Shown here: piece after piece, positions 24,416 through 37,600 of the stretch
Layout of the letters: every line of letters starts with the position of its first letter
How positions within the stretch are numbered: position 1 is the first letter of the stretch
From: Aralia elata
Taxonomy: Eukaryota > Streptophyta > Magnoliopsida > Apiales > Araliaceae
DNA: 64,000 nt
Reading direction: 5' to 3'
NCBI GenBank assembly: GCA_034770075.1
Contig: CM068384.1
Location: 98,580,433 to 98,644,432, forward strand
Program-made: the position numbers and the translations under genes
The notes under the pieces: generated by a model
The model's database searches: none
Seen by the model: the letters and a program-made list of their open reading frames with translations, nothing else
Told to the model about the DNA's origin: nothing

Positions 24416-26837
24416 TCATCTAGACTCACTGGAATCACTTCTCTCCGGTTCCTCAGCATTTGTGCCGGCCTCTGAAACTTCAGGTTTTGGTGCAGGTATG
24501 AGCGCAGCTTTCCTTCTTGCGTTGCGACCACCTTCATCTTGCTCAGCCACTTCAACATGTAAAACACTAGCTTCATCGAGGAACAACGCCTATACACATT
24601 GGACATAAATACCAATTATTTCACTAGCCTATTTTTTCACTGTTACAGCTCAAAGTCAATCCACTGCCCCAAGAAAAATGCCTGAAGCTTTTTAACCCCA
24701 TCTTAGTAACTAAATCGGCATAATATTCACATTGGCAATCTGGCAAACTTGTAAAAGGAATATAAAAGCGCTTAAATAGTATCACGCGTGAAAAAGTGTA
24801 CATAGTGCTCACTTATAATGCAGGATCTTCTAATTCAAAACAAGACGCATAATTTTTGGTGTATGTGTTACCTATATTATTGATTTACTGTTCGTACTTA
24901 GAAACCAATGATATGGTCTAAAAGTTCAGGTATTCACGCTCTACAAGAAATATGTGTATTGCTTGACAAAGTTAAGTAGATGGAATCTAATAGCAAGGAT
25001 ATCAGCATTTTCAGCAGTTCCACCAGCCATGATTTTCAGCAGATCTTTCTCTACTCGCCTCACAAGCTCAGGCTGCGAAGTGTGAAAAATCACAATCAGT
25101 ACCAGAAGTTCAAAGAAAAGAAGGGTTTAGAGAACAAGTAGTTTTGTACTTGTGCCACATGATGAACTGTTGTATGCTGATAAAATTTTCATAATTCTCG
25201 TTAGATGGCACAGACATTTCCTACTAAAAGTCGAGCATAAAAAGGGAAAATAGTACAGCAAAGAGCAGGAGTTTGGGAAATCACGTGGTGACTCGTACAT
25301 TTAGGTATGGCTCTCTACGAAATCTTCGCCTTCGAGCATCCCTCATAGGCGGGGTGCGGCCATGTCGGTACTCCACCATATCTGGAGCAGAATCACCCTC
25401 TTCTCTCACCATAATCATCTGTCAAACTGCAAAGAGTTTATATTCTTGCATTCACCCATGTCCATCTAAGAAATTTTTAGAGAATAAAAGGCGTCTACTT
25501 GACCAATGTCTGCAGTTTTGATCAATACACTATCATCATAAGTTTTGTACGAGTCCACAATGCAAAGAAGATCCAAGAGTGACGCAGGAAAATGATCATT
25601 GCCTATTACAAATGTGGTGCCGCTCCTCTCAAGCATACTACACAAAAGGCAGAAAACAAGCAGTCAGCAAATTTATTAGATAGGACTAATTTTCTACCCC
25701 CCCTCCCCCGCTCCAAAAAAAAAAAACACACAAAAAAATCCTTTTCCTCTTCCAAATCACACAACATACACACTTTTTCCTTATCAGTCAATGACTTCTC
25801 ATCATTTCTACATATCATTTTGATGCAGAGCGCCATCATGAACATTCCACCTATTTTTTTAACTAACCTCGATCTTCAGAAATGCTATGGCATAATATAT
25901 AGTTATCTGAGCATTCTCCTTTTTAGTATCTAGATCTAGCAATTCTTCATAAAACTATTAGCCTTACAGTGTTAGATTATGTCCCTCCATTACCATCCAG
26001 TCCTTGTTTCTGTTTACGATAGTCTAAACGCCATCGAATAAATACCTAGGATGGCACCAAATTGTTTGCAGTTGTGCTTAGCCCACTTCTACTAATTCTT
26101 TCCTGACAATTGACATATGTATTATATCACAACCATACATCTTTAATCTAGTGCACAGTTTGCCATAAGTTTTCTACATTTCGACTAATAAAAAAAGTTA
26201 TCAACATTTCATATTCTTTCCTCCCGCTAAGTTCCTCACTTTGAATCTTCAAGTGCTTTGTCTGCTACATTAATAACATATTTTAAAGCCCTCAACAGTA
26301 ACAGATGAATACTACAAACTCAAAACTTGTTCAGATACTTCCGTGATAAGAATTTATAACCTAAATATTTCTCTATTGTATTTATACACGGTTCAAAGAA
26401 GCTGCCGAGTTGCCGAAATAACATTTCTAATAAAAATAGAAAATTGGTAAAACAAAATTGTCTTCCTTAATTTGCATGCAGTCACGTATTAAGGTATTCT
26501 CTGTGTGAACAGAGGGTGTACATGTTTAGATTTTTTTCTCTATATTTTTTTTTGTTGATAAAAAACAAGGTTTTATTAGAATAAAGAAAAGGGCAACCCT
26601 ATAAGCCAAATCAATGGCATATTTGATGAGAAAAAATAAGATCTACAATTTTTTTAAGTAGATCAAAATTTTCTAGATATATACTTGGAAAACTTGAGAA
26701 TAATAAACAAAAAATTACTCACCAGAGAAAGACAAATCCAAGGACTTGTCTTCTTCTGAAGGATCATTGTCACTTAAAAGGCGGTCTATCTTCTCAGCAA
26801 CAGAAGGTGAGATTCTGAGTATAAATTGCTCCTCCAT
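24416..26837 (-). CDS. TAF7: Transcription initiation factor TFIID subunit 7 (TAF7)
   Basis: TAF7 is a component of the general RNA polymerase II factor TFIID; in other eukaryotes it binds TAF1 and restrains its acetyltransferase activity. A consistent five-exon model is 26837-26719, 25637-25499, 25418-25299, 25072-24968 and 24589-24416, about 218 aa, close to the roughly 200 aa of plant TAF7. It opens MEEQFILRISPSVAEKIDRL. The TAFII55 N-terminal domain continues through TFVIGNDHFPASLLDL, YKTYDDSVLIKTADIGQ, MIMVREEGDSAPDMVEYRHG and RRRRFRREPYLNPELVRRVE. The tail is acidic (EAGTNAEEPERSDSSESR). Exon 2 and 3 boundaries are firm. The exon 1 donor (GA|GTAAT) and exon 4 donor (TTT|GTCAAG) were chosen because they alone keep phase and are uncertain. 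The gene is divergent from the AAE gene, and a partial copy lies at 58.1-59.8 kb. Confidence 0.88.
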
Positions 26838-27999
26838 GCCTAAGGAACACAATAGAAAATTGATTAGAAATACACTCAACATGGCGAAAATCATGATATA
26901 ATAACCATCAACATATTAAAAGAATTTCCAATGCATCCAACTTGAAAGTTGATACCTTTATCCAACCAAAGTAGAAGCTACCCACTAAACTGTCAAATAA
27001 GTAATTGGATTAATGGCATTCTTGAATTATACTGAAGTTGCAAACCAAACAAAAATAAATGAAAGGGATGGATTCACCACAAATACTTAAGCACACATTC
27101 TGAGAGAGAAACAACAGGGAAGGGTATTTCAACTAGAATTTCTATGAACTAAATGCGGAGACGAAAGGCTTTTCATTAGAATTTAAAATACAGCTGACAT
27201 TCCATTCTTGATTCTTATTCCTCATTCAGCAAGAAAATACAAAGATTGCTGCCAAAGTGTTATGTGCTAATGTAACGGGGATCGTGTTCAGGCATTTGAA
27301 CATGAATAAGATCGAAGAGGAGACTTGATTTCTTCTCAAGTCTACTCTGAATACATGAAAGAAAACTAGTTTTATTCGATGGAAGCAAGAACTACCATTG
27401 AGTTAGATAAACTAACGTTTTCTAATACAAAGAAAAAGCGTCATAATTTTGTTGTAACATCATCATCAATTAGAGAAAAGGACTCCAACCGTAAGAACTT
27501 AACAACCCCTAAAAATAAGCTGCCTAATTTAAATAGAGATAAACCTATTTTCCCATACTTCTACACAACTAGTTGACCATTTCCAAAATAATCTAAACAA
27601 GATAAATCCAAGCTCGAACTAATAACAAATAAACTACTACCCACTACCACTAACTTCCACATAACTTGCAGTATAACACGCAGGCATGGGCCGCATGGCT
27701 AATGCATAGAATCAGTCCATAACACATGAGCATCTAAAGACTATACATATACTAGCTTTCGACTGGAACTGAGGAGGGCAGGGTAGACCCATACTTATGT
27801 AGGTCAAAGAAACTCAAATGTGCCAAAGTTGGCCAATGAAAAAGTAAGGCAGTAAGGGTCCTAAGGGAAATGTTGTAGAGTACAAGCATCAAATACCAAA
27901 TTATCATTGCAAATCTGCAAATATGGCCAAGAAAAGAAAAAATGGACTTGCAGGTAGTAACATATTAACTGCATGATACAGCCAGAGGAAAAGATTGTA

Positions 28000-28652
28000 C
28001 TCCCTCCGTCCCAAATTAATTGCTCAGTTTTGATTAAATCGGAGGAAATTCGAATGAATGATGATCCACCGATTTGGATTTGCGGTCAAGAAAATAAAAA
28101 AGTTCCTTCCTCCATAGTTGTCTTGTGAATGCATAGGATAAAAAAATAACACTCCTTCCTCCATAGTTGCCCTCGAAAGCACGACCACACTCATTTATTA
28201 CCCTCTCTCTCCACTATTTTATTATTTCAATAAAAAGAAAAAAAAAATAACACTGTTAAATTTGTTATCAGAAGTACGGCCACACTCATTTTCATCCTCT
28301 ATCTTCCCTTTATTTTATGAATAATGCTAAAGACACAAACTATTTTACAAACATTTTACAAACTTGCTGATGTGGCACTGTTGTATTGGTAATAGTGTTG
28401 TAATGGGGAGATATTTTTTTAACTATCACCAATACAACAGTGCCACATCAACAAGTTTGTAAAATGTTTGTAAAATAGTTTGTGTCTCTAGCATTACTCT
28501 TATTTTATTACTTAAATAAGAAGAAAAAAAGTAAGAAGATTAATTAAAACAAATAAAATCATAATTCAATAGTTAAGATGAAAATTTTAAAAATAATTTT
28601 TTTTTAAAAATTAATTTTTTAAATTAAGGCAAATAAAATTAGACGGAAAGAG
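28000..28652. mobile_element. Stowaway MITE carrying a nested MITE
   Basis: The left end CTCCCTCCGTCCCAAATTAA follows TA, and the right end TAGACGGAAAGAG precedes TA. The size (653 bp) exceeds the 256-bp relative at 46,803 because of nested insertion, notably 28,322-28,496. The left terminal sequence is shared with that relative (CCGTCCCAAATTAATTGCTC). The same composite is present in the duplicate at about 60,975-61,637. Confidence 0.65.
28322..28496. mobile_element. MITE with 75-bp near-perfect inverted repeats
   Basis: TAATGCTAAAGACACAAACT ... GTATTGGTAATAGT pairs with ACTATCACCAATACAAC ... AGTTTGTGTCTCTAGCATTA over about 75 bp with few mismatches. Only a short centre is left unpaired. 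A diverged relative starting AATGCTAAGAACACAAACTA is at about 46,290-46,463. Confidence 0.75.
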
Positions 28653-28720
28653 TATATGACAAATTATGTTAAATATTCACATGTATAAATATAAATAGAT
28701 ATAAGGATGTAATAAAGAAT

Positions 28721-28764
<44 letters not shown>

Positions 28765-29118
28765 TTGCTTATTTTATCGCTTCAATTTTATTATATCACG
28801 ACTTATAATTAAAATAAAATTAGAGAACATATAAATTATATTTTTAAAAAATTATCCAATAAAATATAAATAAATTTTATGAGTCTTGATATACATGATT
28901 ATACTTTTATATATGAGATATATAAAAATTAAGAAAGAATTCAGACACTATTATTTTATTTTATCTCTTAAAATTTTACGTTACGATTTAATTTCGTCAT
29001 GAAATTTATCATGTATACCATTATTTTCATTTTATATTTATTGTTTAAAGAAGTTTTCTAGCTTGCTCATTTATTTGGAACATAATTTTTACTTTTTTTG
29101 TTTTTGCGGTAACATTTA

Positions 29119-30569
29119 CACTCTGTTTCTGAGTTTTGGACGGAAAAGAAAAGAATAGAAAACTTAAATTAAAACAGAAAAGAAAAGAATAGAAAACTTG
29201 AAATTTTCCTTTGTGTTGTTTCTGAGTCTTTAATAGAAAAGAATAGAAAATTTAAAAATTTTCTTTTCTTGCGTTTTTGAGTTCCAATGAAAAGAAAAGA
29301 AAAATATCACTTTTATAAATTTACCCTTCTATTAATTATAACCATTGAACCATGAATAAAAATATGCAAGATAAATTTAACCAAAGAAAAAATTCCATAA
29401 TCAAACACAAATATCCAAATAAATGTTAAACAAAAACTACTTCTACAAAGTCATTGTCATACTATATCCAAAAGTCATCAAACATAATATGTATTAAATG
29501 GGAAAAGAAGATACCACCTTTGTTCCATAAAGAGAATTTAATTTAGTTTCTTTTTCTTTGTTTCGAGAGAAAAAGAGTTTTATTTATTTTTATAGAAATA
29601 TAAAATAACAATTCATTCACGTTTATCAACGAACATAAAATTAAAAAAATATATATATTATTAAAATTTTTAAATTATGAAAATAAGACTTTTTATATAA
29701 AAAAATGGAAGAGATACTATTAACTAAAGCTAAAAGAGAAAACATGTGCTTTACTTGCTTAAAAATCGATTAATAACAATTTACAACTTGAAATTTGACT
29801 AATAAATTTTGGAGTCTAGAGATCGAAGAAAATATCTGAGTTGATTGAACAAGACTTTAAAGTCTTCATGCTAGCAAGGAATAAGTTGCAGCTATTTTAT
29901 TGAAAAAATCTGGAAGAAATGATTCTTTAGTATCTTATTTGACAATTAACAAATAAAATAAAATAAAAAGAGTTTACTATTTTAGAATTAGTATGTAACA
30001 GGGCCTAAAATAATATTCTCTGAAGAATCTCATTTACTAGGGAAAAAAATTCCAATAAAATCTCATTTCTTTTTACAGTAGTAGTCTGCCAAATTTTTTT
30101 TAACGAAGATTCACTAATGAAGAAAATTAAAATCTATATTCCACTACTGTGAAGAACCCTTACATAGTTGCATGTAAAGTACTTAGTTCTTTACTATAAA
30201 AGATAAAAGGTAATTGATCCACTAATGAATCTGATTTGCTTCTACATGGGAGAGAGAAAGAAAGAAAGACGTTAGGTTTAGTAGATAAAAACAAATTGGG
30301 GACATGAGTTGTAATTTAAAATTTATTATATTGAAAGTTGAGGATAATATGGGAATTATAAAAATATTACTTATTCCAATTTCTTTTCCGTCCAAATCAT
30401 GCCAATTTTGGACGGAAAATTTTGGCAGGAAAAGTGGCAAAGTTTTCTATCCATTTCTTTTCTTTTCCGTTTATTAAAAAACTCAGAAACATAGGAATTG
30501 GAAAGAAAACTTAAATTTTCCGTCCATTTCTTTTCTTTTCTGGCCATTTTAAAACTCAGAAACAGAGCG
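29119..30569. mobile_element. Nonautonomous DNA transposon of about 1.45 kb upstream of AAE
   Basis: The left end ACTCTGTTTCTGAGTTTTGG and the right end TTTTAAAACTCAGAAACAGAG are inverted repeats. Subterminal GGACGGAAAAGAAAAGAATA-type sequence recurs inverted at the right (CCGTCCATTTCTTTTCTTTT) and again near 30,365-30,470. No transposase reading frame is visible. The right end stops about 260 bp before the AAE start codon. The duplicate carries the same insertion (about 62,098-63,543). Confidence 0.65.
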
Positions 30570-30743
30570 TTAATTTAGCCTCGTAGGACTCTTTTGGTGT
30601 GTTGACTGTATGGTGCACTTAAAATGAATTTTACTACTAACCCTTTGGATTTTACGTAAAATGAACAAGTTAGGTAAGGTGCCATACACAAGGTGGTTGA
30701 TAATCTCGCATCACATGTCCCAACAACCCTTATCCCACCACAC

Positions 30744-30775
<32 letters not shown>

Positions 30776-30826
30776 TGAAACATTTAGAGAGAAAATAAAG
30801 AGTTTAAGATTGAGACAGGGAGAGAA

Positions 30827-31315
30827 ATGGGGAAAAGCATAAGCGAAATTGGAGTAGAAGCACTAATGGGAGCTGGATTAGGAGAATTGGAGGCCAAAAG
30901 ATTAGATTTTGAGCTAAAACACGCAATTGATCGAACCGGTGGTCTTACTAATTCGGACCCCAAGGAGCTATGGCGTGAGCTCATGGCTCGGAGGTTATTG
31001 GAACCATCGCACCCACATGCGGTGCACCAGCTCGTCTACTATGCGGTGTACCATAACTACGATGTGTCCGTCAATGGCCCTCCTCTCTACTGGTTCCCCT
31101 CACTGTAATTTTACTGATCACTCTCTACTACTCCTCCTATTCTCAGTTTATTATTCATTGCTCCTTGTGCTTTGTTTTATTTATGTTTGTGCCCATTGTA
31201 TTTTTGTTATTTTCCCACTCATATATCATAATCATCATGCAAGTAACTCATGATATACGAGGAAAATAATTTATTAGTTTCTTTCAAAAATATATGATTA
31301 AAATGACTTTTGGAA

Positions 31316-31395
<80 letters not shown>

Positions 31396-31597
31396 AAGGA
31401 TCTTATAGGGCATACACCATCTATACCAGAAAACGTACAAAAAGGAACGGTTAGGATTAAAAGCTGACTTTACCGATAAATGTGTAGGGTTTATCTAATC
31501 AGAATAAGGGTTTGGCCATTCTCTTCTTGTTTTTAATGGTATAGATGATGTATGTCCTATAAGATTCATAGCAAATACATGCTATGGATCATTATCC

Positions 31598-31628
<31 letters not shown>

Positions 31629-34600
31629 AGTGAGTGAGCTAACATTCAAAACAAGACTTGCATAATTGGTTAGAATAAAATATAAGACCATTGTTGATTT
31701 TTTCAAGTCAACTTAAGAGATTTTCAAACTCAAAACTGATATAAATTCTTTTAATATTAGTAAATATAATGATGAATATTGTAAACTATCTACAAAATAC
31801 TACTTATCGTAAGATTTATTGTTTCATAGTTTTTAATGAATCATCTGAATCATCTTAATTTTGTGTTCGAAAATGGCTCAAATTGTATTTCAAAAGTCAA
31901 TAATGATCTTATAATTTAGAACCGTGGAAATATATATTAAGTCACATGGGGTCAACAATGTTATACGTTCATATGTTTTGTGGGCTACCTTGCACGGGTC
32001 GTTGTGCTTCCATTGAGAGGATTATCTTACAAAAAGTTCCTAACTAAACAGATTTATCATTTGTGCAACTTGAACTCTTCATTACACTAGTTGTTTCGTT
32101 CCTTTTTTCTTTTTGTTTTTCCATCTTCCATCATTTTACTTGAATTCCACTATCTGATGTAAGTTTCGTCAGTCTCTGCAAAGTTTATGAGCTTGACTAA
32201 GATGGCAAAAGAGCTGGAAATTTAAAATAAATTGAACTTTGAGTAGTGATATGTGGAACTTAAAACAGGGAAGAATGCAAGTTAGTTGACTGTGGTTGTA
32301 GAGTTTGTATAGTTAGTTATACAGAATTGGATTCAAATCTTTTGTCAATCTCAATGTTTTGAAGTGAGTGGAGCAAAGTTTATTTGCAAGTCCTGGAGAG
32401 GGGTATGCTTACTTTTCTTTAGATACATCATATATCCATTAATAATGGTTGACAAACAATTTGACGGCAAATTGATGGTTATTTTTTTTTACTTATTTAT
32501 TTTCATTCTTCTTCATGAATCATTTTAACCGTTACTAGCTAGCTAACTAAGAAAATTAGTTTCTAATGCGTGTCTTTTCTTCAAATTGATTGTAGTGTTC
32601 ATTCTATGACAGATATGAGTCTAATTACACAAATTTAGGACGTCTTATGGAAACTCATGGTCCGAAGCTTCTAGGGGCATCATACAAGAATCCCATAACG
32701 AGTTTTAGTCTATTTCATAAGTTCTCAGTTCAACATCCTGAGGCAAGTTTGTACAAGTCTACTTAACTGCTAAGCATAATGGCACACCATTTTTCTAGTT
32801 TAATCTTTGTATATCTTCTATTAATGTTTTCAGGTATACTGGTCAGTAGTTATGAAAGAAATTTCAGTATTATTTCGTGAAGCACCAAAATGCATTCTAG
32901 ATACCTCCGACAAGTCAAAACATGGCGGAGCATGGCTTCCTAGTGCAGTTTTAAATATTGCCGAGTGTTGTTTGCTGTCAACCAGTTATCCAAAGAAGCA
33001 TGATGACAGTTTAGCAATTGTATGGAGGGATGAAGGTTGTGATGATTCTGATGTCAATCAGATGACACTAAAAGATCTCCGGGAACAAGTAATGTATGCT
33101 ATAGTTTGTGTAACTCTATTTTGATTATGATCATTCAACATTCATATTTAATTGCATGACATCTAGGTAAGGTAGTTAATTAGTCTAGTGGTAATGCTCA
33201 ATTTAGAGCACATAGGGAAAATGTTGGTATAACTGTTTCTGCTTCCCCTAGAGTTCTTTCCATATAGTCCCGTGTTCCGTATCTTAATGTCTTCCTAAAT
33301 TATACTTCCTGTGTTCCAAAATATAGGATCAAAATTGATTTTTTGGAAGTCAATTTGAGATATTTTCAAATTCAAAATTACTTCTTTTGACATAATTACA
33401 ACCATTGCATAGGTTGGTAGCGAGTGCACTGGATGCAGTATTCGCAAGGGGAGATGCCATAGCAATTGACATGCCAATGACTGTCAGTGCAGTCATTATA
33501 TACTTGGCCATTATATTTGCTGGATTTGTTGTTGTTTCAATAGCTGACAGCTTCGCAGCAAAGGAAATTGCAACACGTTTGCGTGTGTCCAAGGCCAAGG
33601 CCATCTTTACTCAGGTACAATTAAATCCTCAAATCTTCCGGTACATGAAAAGTTAAACTGGTGTGAGATTAGCAGGTGTTCAACTTATGGTACATACTTA
33701 GATGAGCGGCTTTTCTCAAAATTAAAACTAGATGTATTTAAAAGAACAACCTTCTAGAAGTTGAATATTATAATACCCTAAATTTGTATGCTATACTCGT
33801 GATATTTGTAGAATATTCTAGTTAAAATTTTGGTTTCTGACCTCTGAAAGATGATAACAATAGTAATATTGCACAACCATCGTCAATTTCTACTTATTAG
33901 TATCACTGCTAAAAACTACTTCGCATTTTTATGGGAATTGATATTTTCCATACTGTGTTTGGTTTATAATTCTAGATGATTGCTAAATAATTGGCACTAT
34001 TTGGTTGCTTTTTCTATTGTGTATATGGTACTTTCTTTTAGAAATATGTCTAACTTTATAACACATTCAGGATTTTATTGTACGAGGAGGTCGACAATTT
34101 CCGTTATACAGGTAATGATTACATATGACTACTTATGTTGGATACCAAAATCGTGTTAAAGATTGCTTATATCCACTTTTTTTTGTGCCATGCTCTCTGT
34201 GTCATATTGCTTATATCCATATCTGCACAAGAGCTTTGTGCAGCAAGAGTAATGGTTTATATCAATGTAATGGTATCTTATGTACCATAGGTTCTGCCTG
34301 GCTGCTTGTTTGCATGCAAATCTATTATCATGGATGGCCTTATACTTTGGTTGAAGGTAACGCTTGGTGCTGCCTTCTGGACAAGTCAAAAACATTCTCA
34401 TCTTATAATCCATACTGAACAAGGATTATTTGCCGCGACCAAATGTAGGAGATTCTATCAAATAATATTGATTAGATGTTCTAAAGCCCTTTCATATAGT
34501 ACTTCACTTCTTAACTTTTGAACAATGCAGAAGCACCAGCTTAAATGACAATATCGCTATTCCCGCAGAAACATACAATACATCTGCCTATATGTATATT

Positions 34601-37600
34601 AAAAAGGTTTCGTCAAACTTCTAGTTGCCTTTATCGTGCTATTCATGTTCTTCTTCTTCTTCCAGCCGAGTGGTTGAAGCTGCTCCCTATAAAGCAATTG
34701 TGGTTCCTGCTACTGGGAAGGATGTGAAAACTAAATTAAGAAAACAGGATTTGTCAATGAAGGAATTTCTATCCGATGTCCGCAACCTGCCTAGGTACGT
34801 CTACTAATTTGGATCTCAGGTTTTTATCATTTCTTTTCACTAAGAAAAAACATTTGACCCCTCTATATCATTCTTATTTTATTATCTTTTGGTTTTCATC
34901 ATTAAACCATGTATCATTTTGACAATATTTCATTATCTCGCAGACAAGATTATTGTACTCCAGTCTATCAACCAATAGACTCTGTGATTGCTATACTCTT
35001 CTCATCTGGAACCACAGGTGAAAATTTATGTCTGGTGTCAAGATGTTATTAATTCTCTTTATAGTCTTACAGCAAGGTTTTCTTTTTAATTCATTAAATC
35101 CGTACATGCCTTTATCAGGAGATCCAAAAGCAATACCATGGACCCAGATTTCTCCCATTCGAGCTGCTGGTGAAGCTTGGGCACAAATGAATGTTCAAGC
35201 AGGAGATGTATACTGCTGGCCTACAAATTTAGGATGGGTGATGGGACCAATTTTACTATTTTCGTGCTTACTAAATGGTGCAACTCTTGCTCTTTATCAT
35301 GGATCACCCCTTGGCCGTGGCTTTGGAAAATTTGTCCAGGTGACTCCCTTAAAGCATCGAATATTTAAATCTTGTAAGAGAAAATGTAGTGAAAGATAAG
35401 AACCAGGCAGTTATTTTTACCCATCTATGGTGAAGTGTTCCTTGACCCTAAAGAAAATCGTTTGGACATCAAGAATAGTTCATGTACTACAGTTTAGACT
35501 TTATATACACACAATCCTAATTTTGTTTTTGTTTTGCCTTATTTTTTTGGGTGACTTACATATATTAAGGATGCTGGAGTAACTGTTTTTGGCACAGTAC
35601 CGAGCTTAGTTAAGGCTTGGAAGAGTACTCAGTGTATGGAAGGCCTAGATTGGACAAAGATTAAGTAATGTGTTGCTGGAACTTCAAATATTTATTGTTG
35701 CATACTTGCATTAAGTCACTAGCAAATGCACTAATTTTCAACATCTGCAGATCATTTGCTTCGACTGGGGAAGCTTCCAATGTTGATGATGACCTTTGGC
35801 TTTCTTCGAAGGCTTACTATAAACCCATTATTGAATGTTGTGGAGGCACAGAGCTTTCATCATCCTACATACAAGGAAATTTTCTGCAACCACAAGCTTT
35901 TGGAGCATTTAGCTCTGCCTCAATGACAACAGGCCTTGTCATTCTTGATGAAGACGGTGTTCCGTATGTAAGATCTTTCTCCGGTAGATATCTGACTATT
36001 GTTTCAAATTCTTGACTACATTCAATCACCAAGAAGGCCCTAATGCATTGAATAGACGTAGGCAGAGCAGGATGTAGGTTGAAGGGGGCAAAACACAACA
36101 TTCGCAATTTTCTGGTTACACATTAATTGTGAGAATAACAGATCTATAAATGTATCATGTTTTTATGTACTTTGAAAAAAACTATTATTTTCCATAAAAA
36201 CTAGTTCTTTAAAAGAGCAAAAAAAAGGAGGCGGTGCACTTAATAATATAATAAAGGAGAAACGAACAAGTTCAGATAGTAAGGGGTACAAAGTTTAATA
36301 AAACAATTTTGTCTGAGTTTCTTCCTATTCCCTCTCTGTTCTAAAACAGAGCCCTCTGTTAGAGGTTAAACTTTTGTACTTTGATGTGCAATGTTCTTTA
36401 TCTTTTACGAATTTTGCAGCCGGATGATCAAGCTTGTGTTGGTGAAGTGGGCTTATTTCCTCGGTACATGGGAGCTACTGATAGACTGCTTAATGCTGAT
36501 AATGAGGAAGTTTACTTCAAGGGAATGCCTGTGTACAAAGGAATGGTATGCTGCAGAAAGCCATTTTCCTCTTTTTTGGTTATTTAATGATCCCAATCAA
36601 ATTTTATTTACATTTGAATATGGCATAGTTCACATCCTCAAAGTAATATATCAGCTCTTCATGTTAAATATCAGCATTCTGTTGCTCACTAAGCACCCAA
36701 GCAGTATCACGCACATCCTTTGACTTTACGCCTAATAGCTGGGCTAATTAAATTGGGAGTTGGCTAAGTTCACTAAGTGGCTCCCAAGGGGTGGGATAAA
36801 TGGCAAAGATTGTTCAAATCCCCATATTTTGAGGCAAACCAACCTATCAAAAAAAGAAGAAAGAAGGAGGGGTGGAGGGGTTGAATGTGGCACAAAATGT
36901 TTTCTCTTGTAGATATTAGTCTTTTTTTCTTATAGGTCTCTTAGGAATTACTCATTACCCAGCATCACGTGACACTAGGAGATCTATCAGTACGTCATCT
37001 GCTCCATATGGGAATTATCTGGTTTTTAGGTGACAACCATCTCAGTTCGATTTAACTTTTCAAGAAATTAAACAAAAAATAGTTTTCTATATTTTTAGAA
37101 ACTTGGCTCCTGAAAACATGTCTAAAACTAGGCACAGCCATCCTAGTTCTTGTTATCTGCATCAAAGTGGAGTTTTGCAAATTTGTATGTTACTTTGAAT
37201 ACGTATGAGAGCATGCCAATGAGTTCATGTATCCAGCTGGCATAACCAATTCTGTCTTACATTAATTTCTTTTCTTTCTTTTCGTTAATTGTTCTAATTT
37301 CATGATGTTTCTGATATTTTAGATGATGATTTCTTCACAACTCAAAACTCCAATAAGAAACAACTTAGAAATTATAACTTTGCAACTAATCTTCCATAAC
37401 TTGATCATTCATCATTATTTGTAGAACCTGAGGAGACATGGAGACATCATTAAGAGGACTATTGGAGGCTATTTTGTTGTACAAGGCAGGGCTGATGACA
37501 CTATGAATCTTGGTGGCATAAAGGTATTACATTCTCTTACCTCTTCACGTTTAATTGCAGCTTAAATATATATGTACGAGCATGGCCTGCTGTATATCAT

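Larger units (their letters stand above)
26838..30826. promoter_or_regulatory. 4-kb divergent intergenic region between TAF7 and AAE
   Basis: This stretch must hold both promoters. The part near TAF7 (26.9-27.9 kb) is fairly unique sequence without TE signatures and may include a TAF7 5' UTR. The middle and AAE-proximal parts are mostly mobile DNA: a Stowaway element at 28,000-28,652 with another MITE nested in it, an (AT)n run at 28,726-28,762, and a 1.45-kb element at 29,119-30,569. This leaves only about 260 bp of non-TE sequence directly upstream of the AAE start codon, including an AT/AC run at about 30,742-30,775. Confidence 0.6.

Noticed and set aside
24995..25003. Possible U12-type AT-AC donor (ATATCCTT) at the end of TAF7 exon 4
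   Set aside because: The 8-base match is exact, but the phase it gives does not fit the exon 5 acceptor, no AC acceptor or branch-point match lies before exon 5, and a GTCAAG donor keeps phase. Junction reads could reopen the question.
33165..33300. Possible tRNA-like sequence or SINE in AAE intron 3 (TTAGTCTAGTGGTAATGCTC)
   Set aside because: The A-box-like phrase has no B box, no A tail, no cloverleaf and no target-site duplication.
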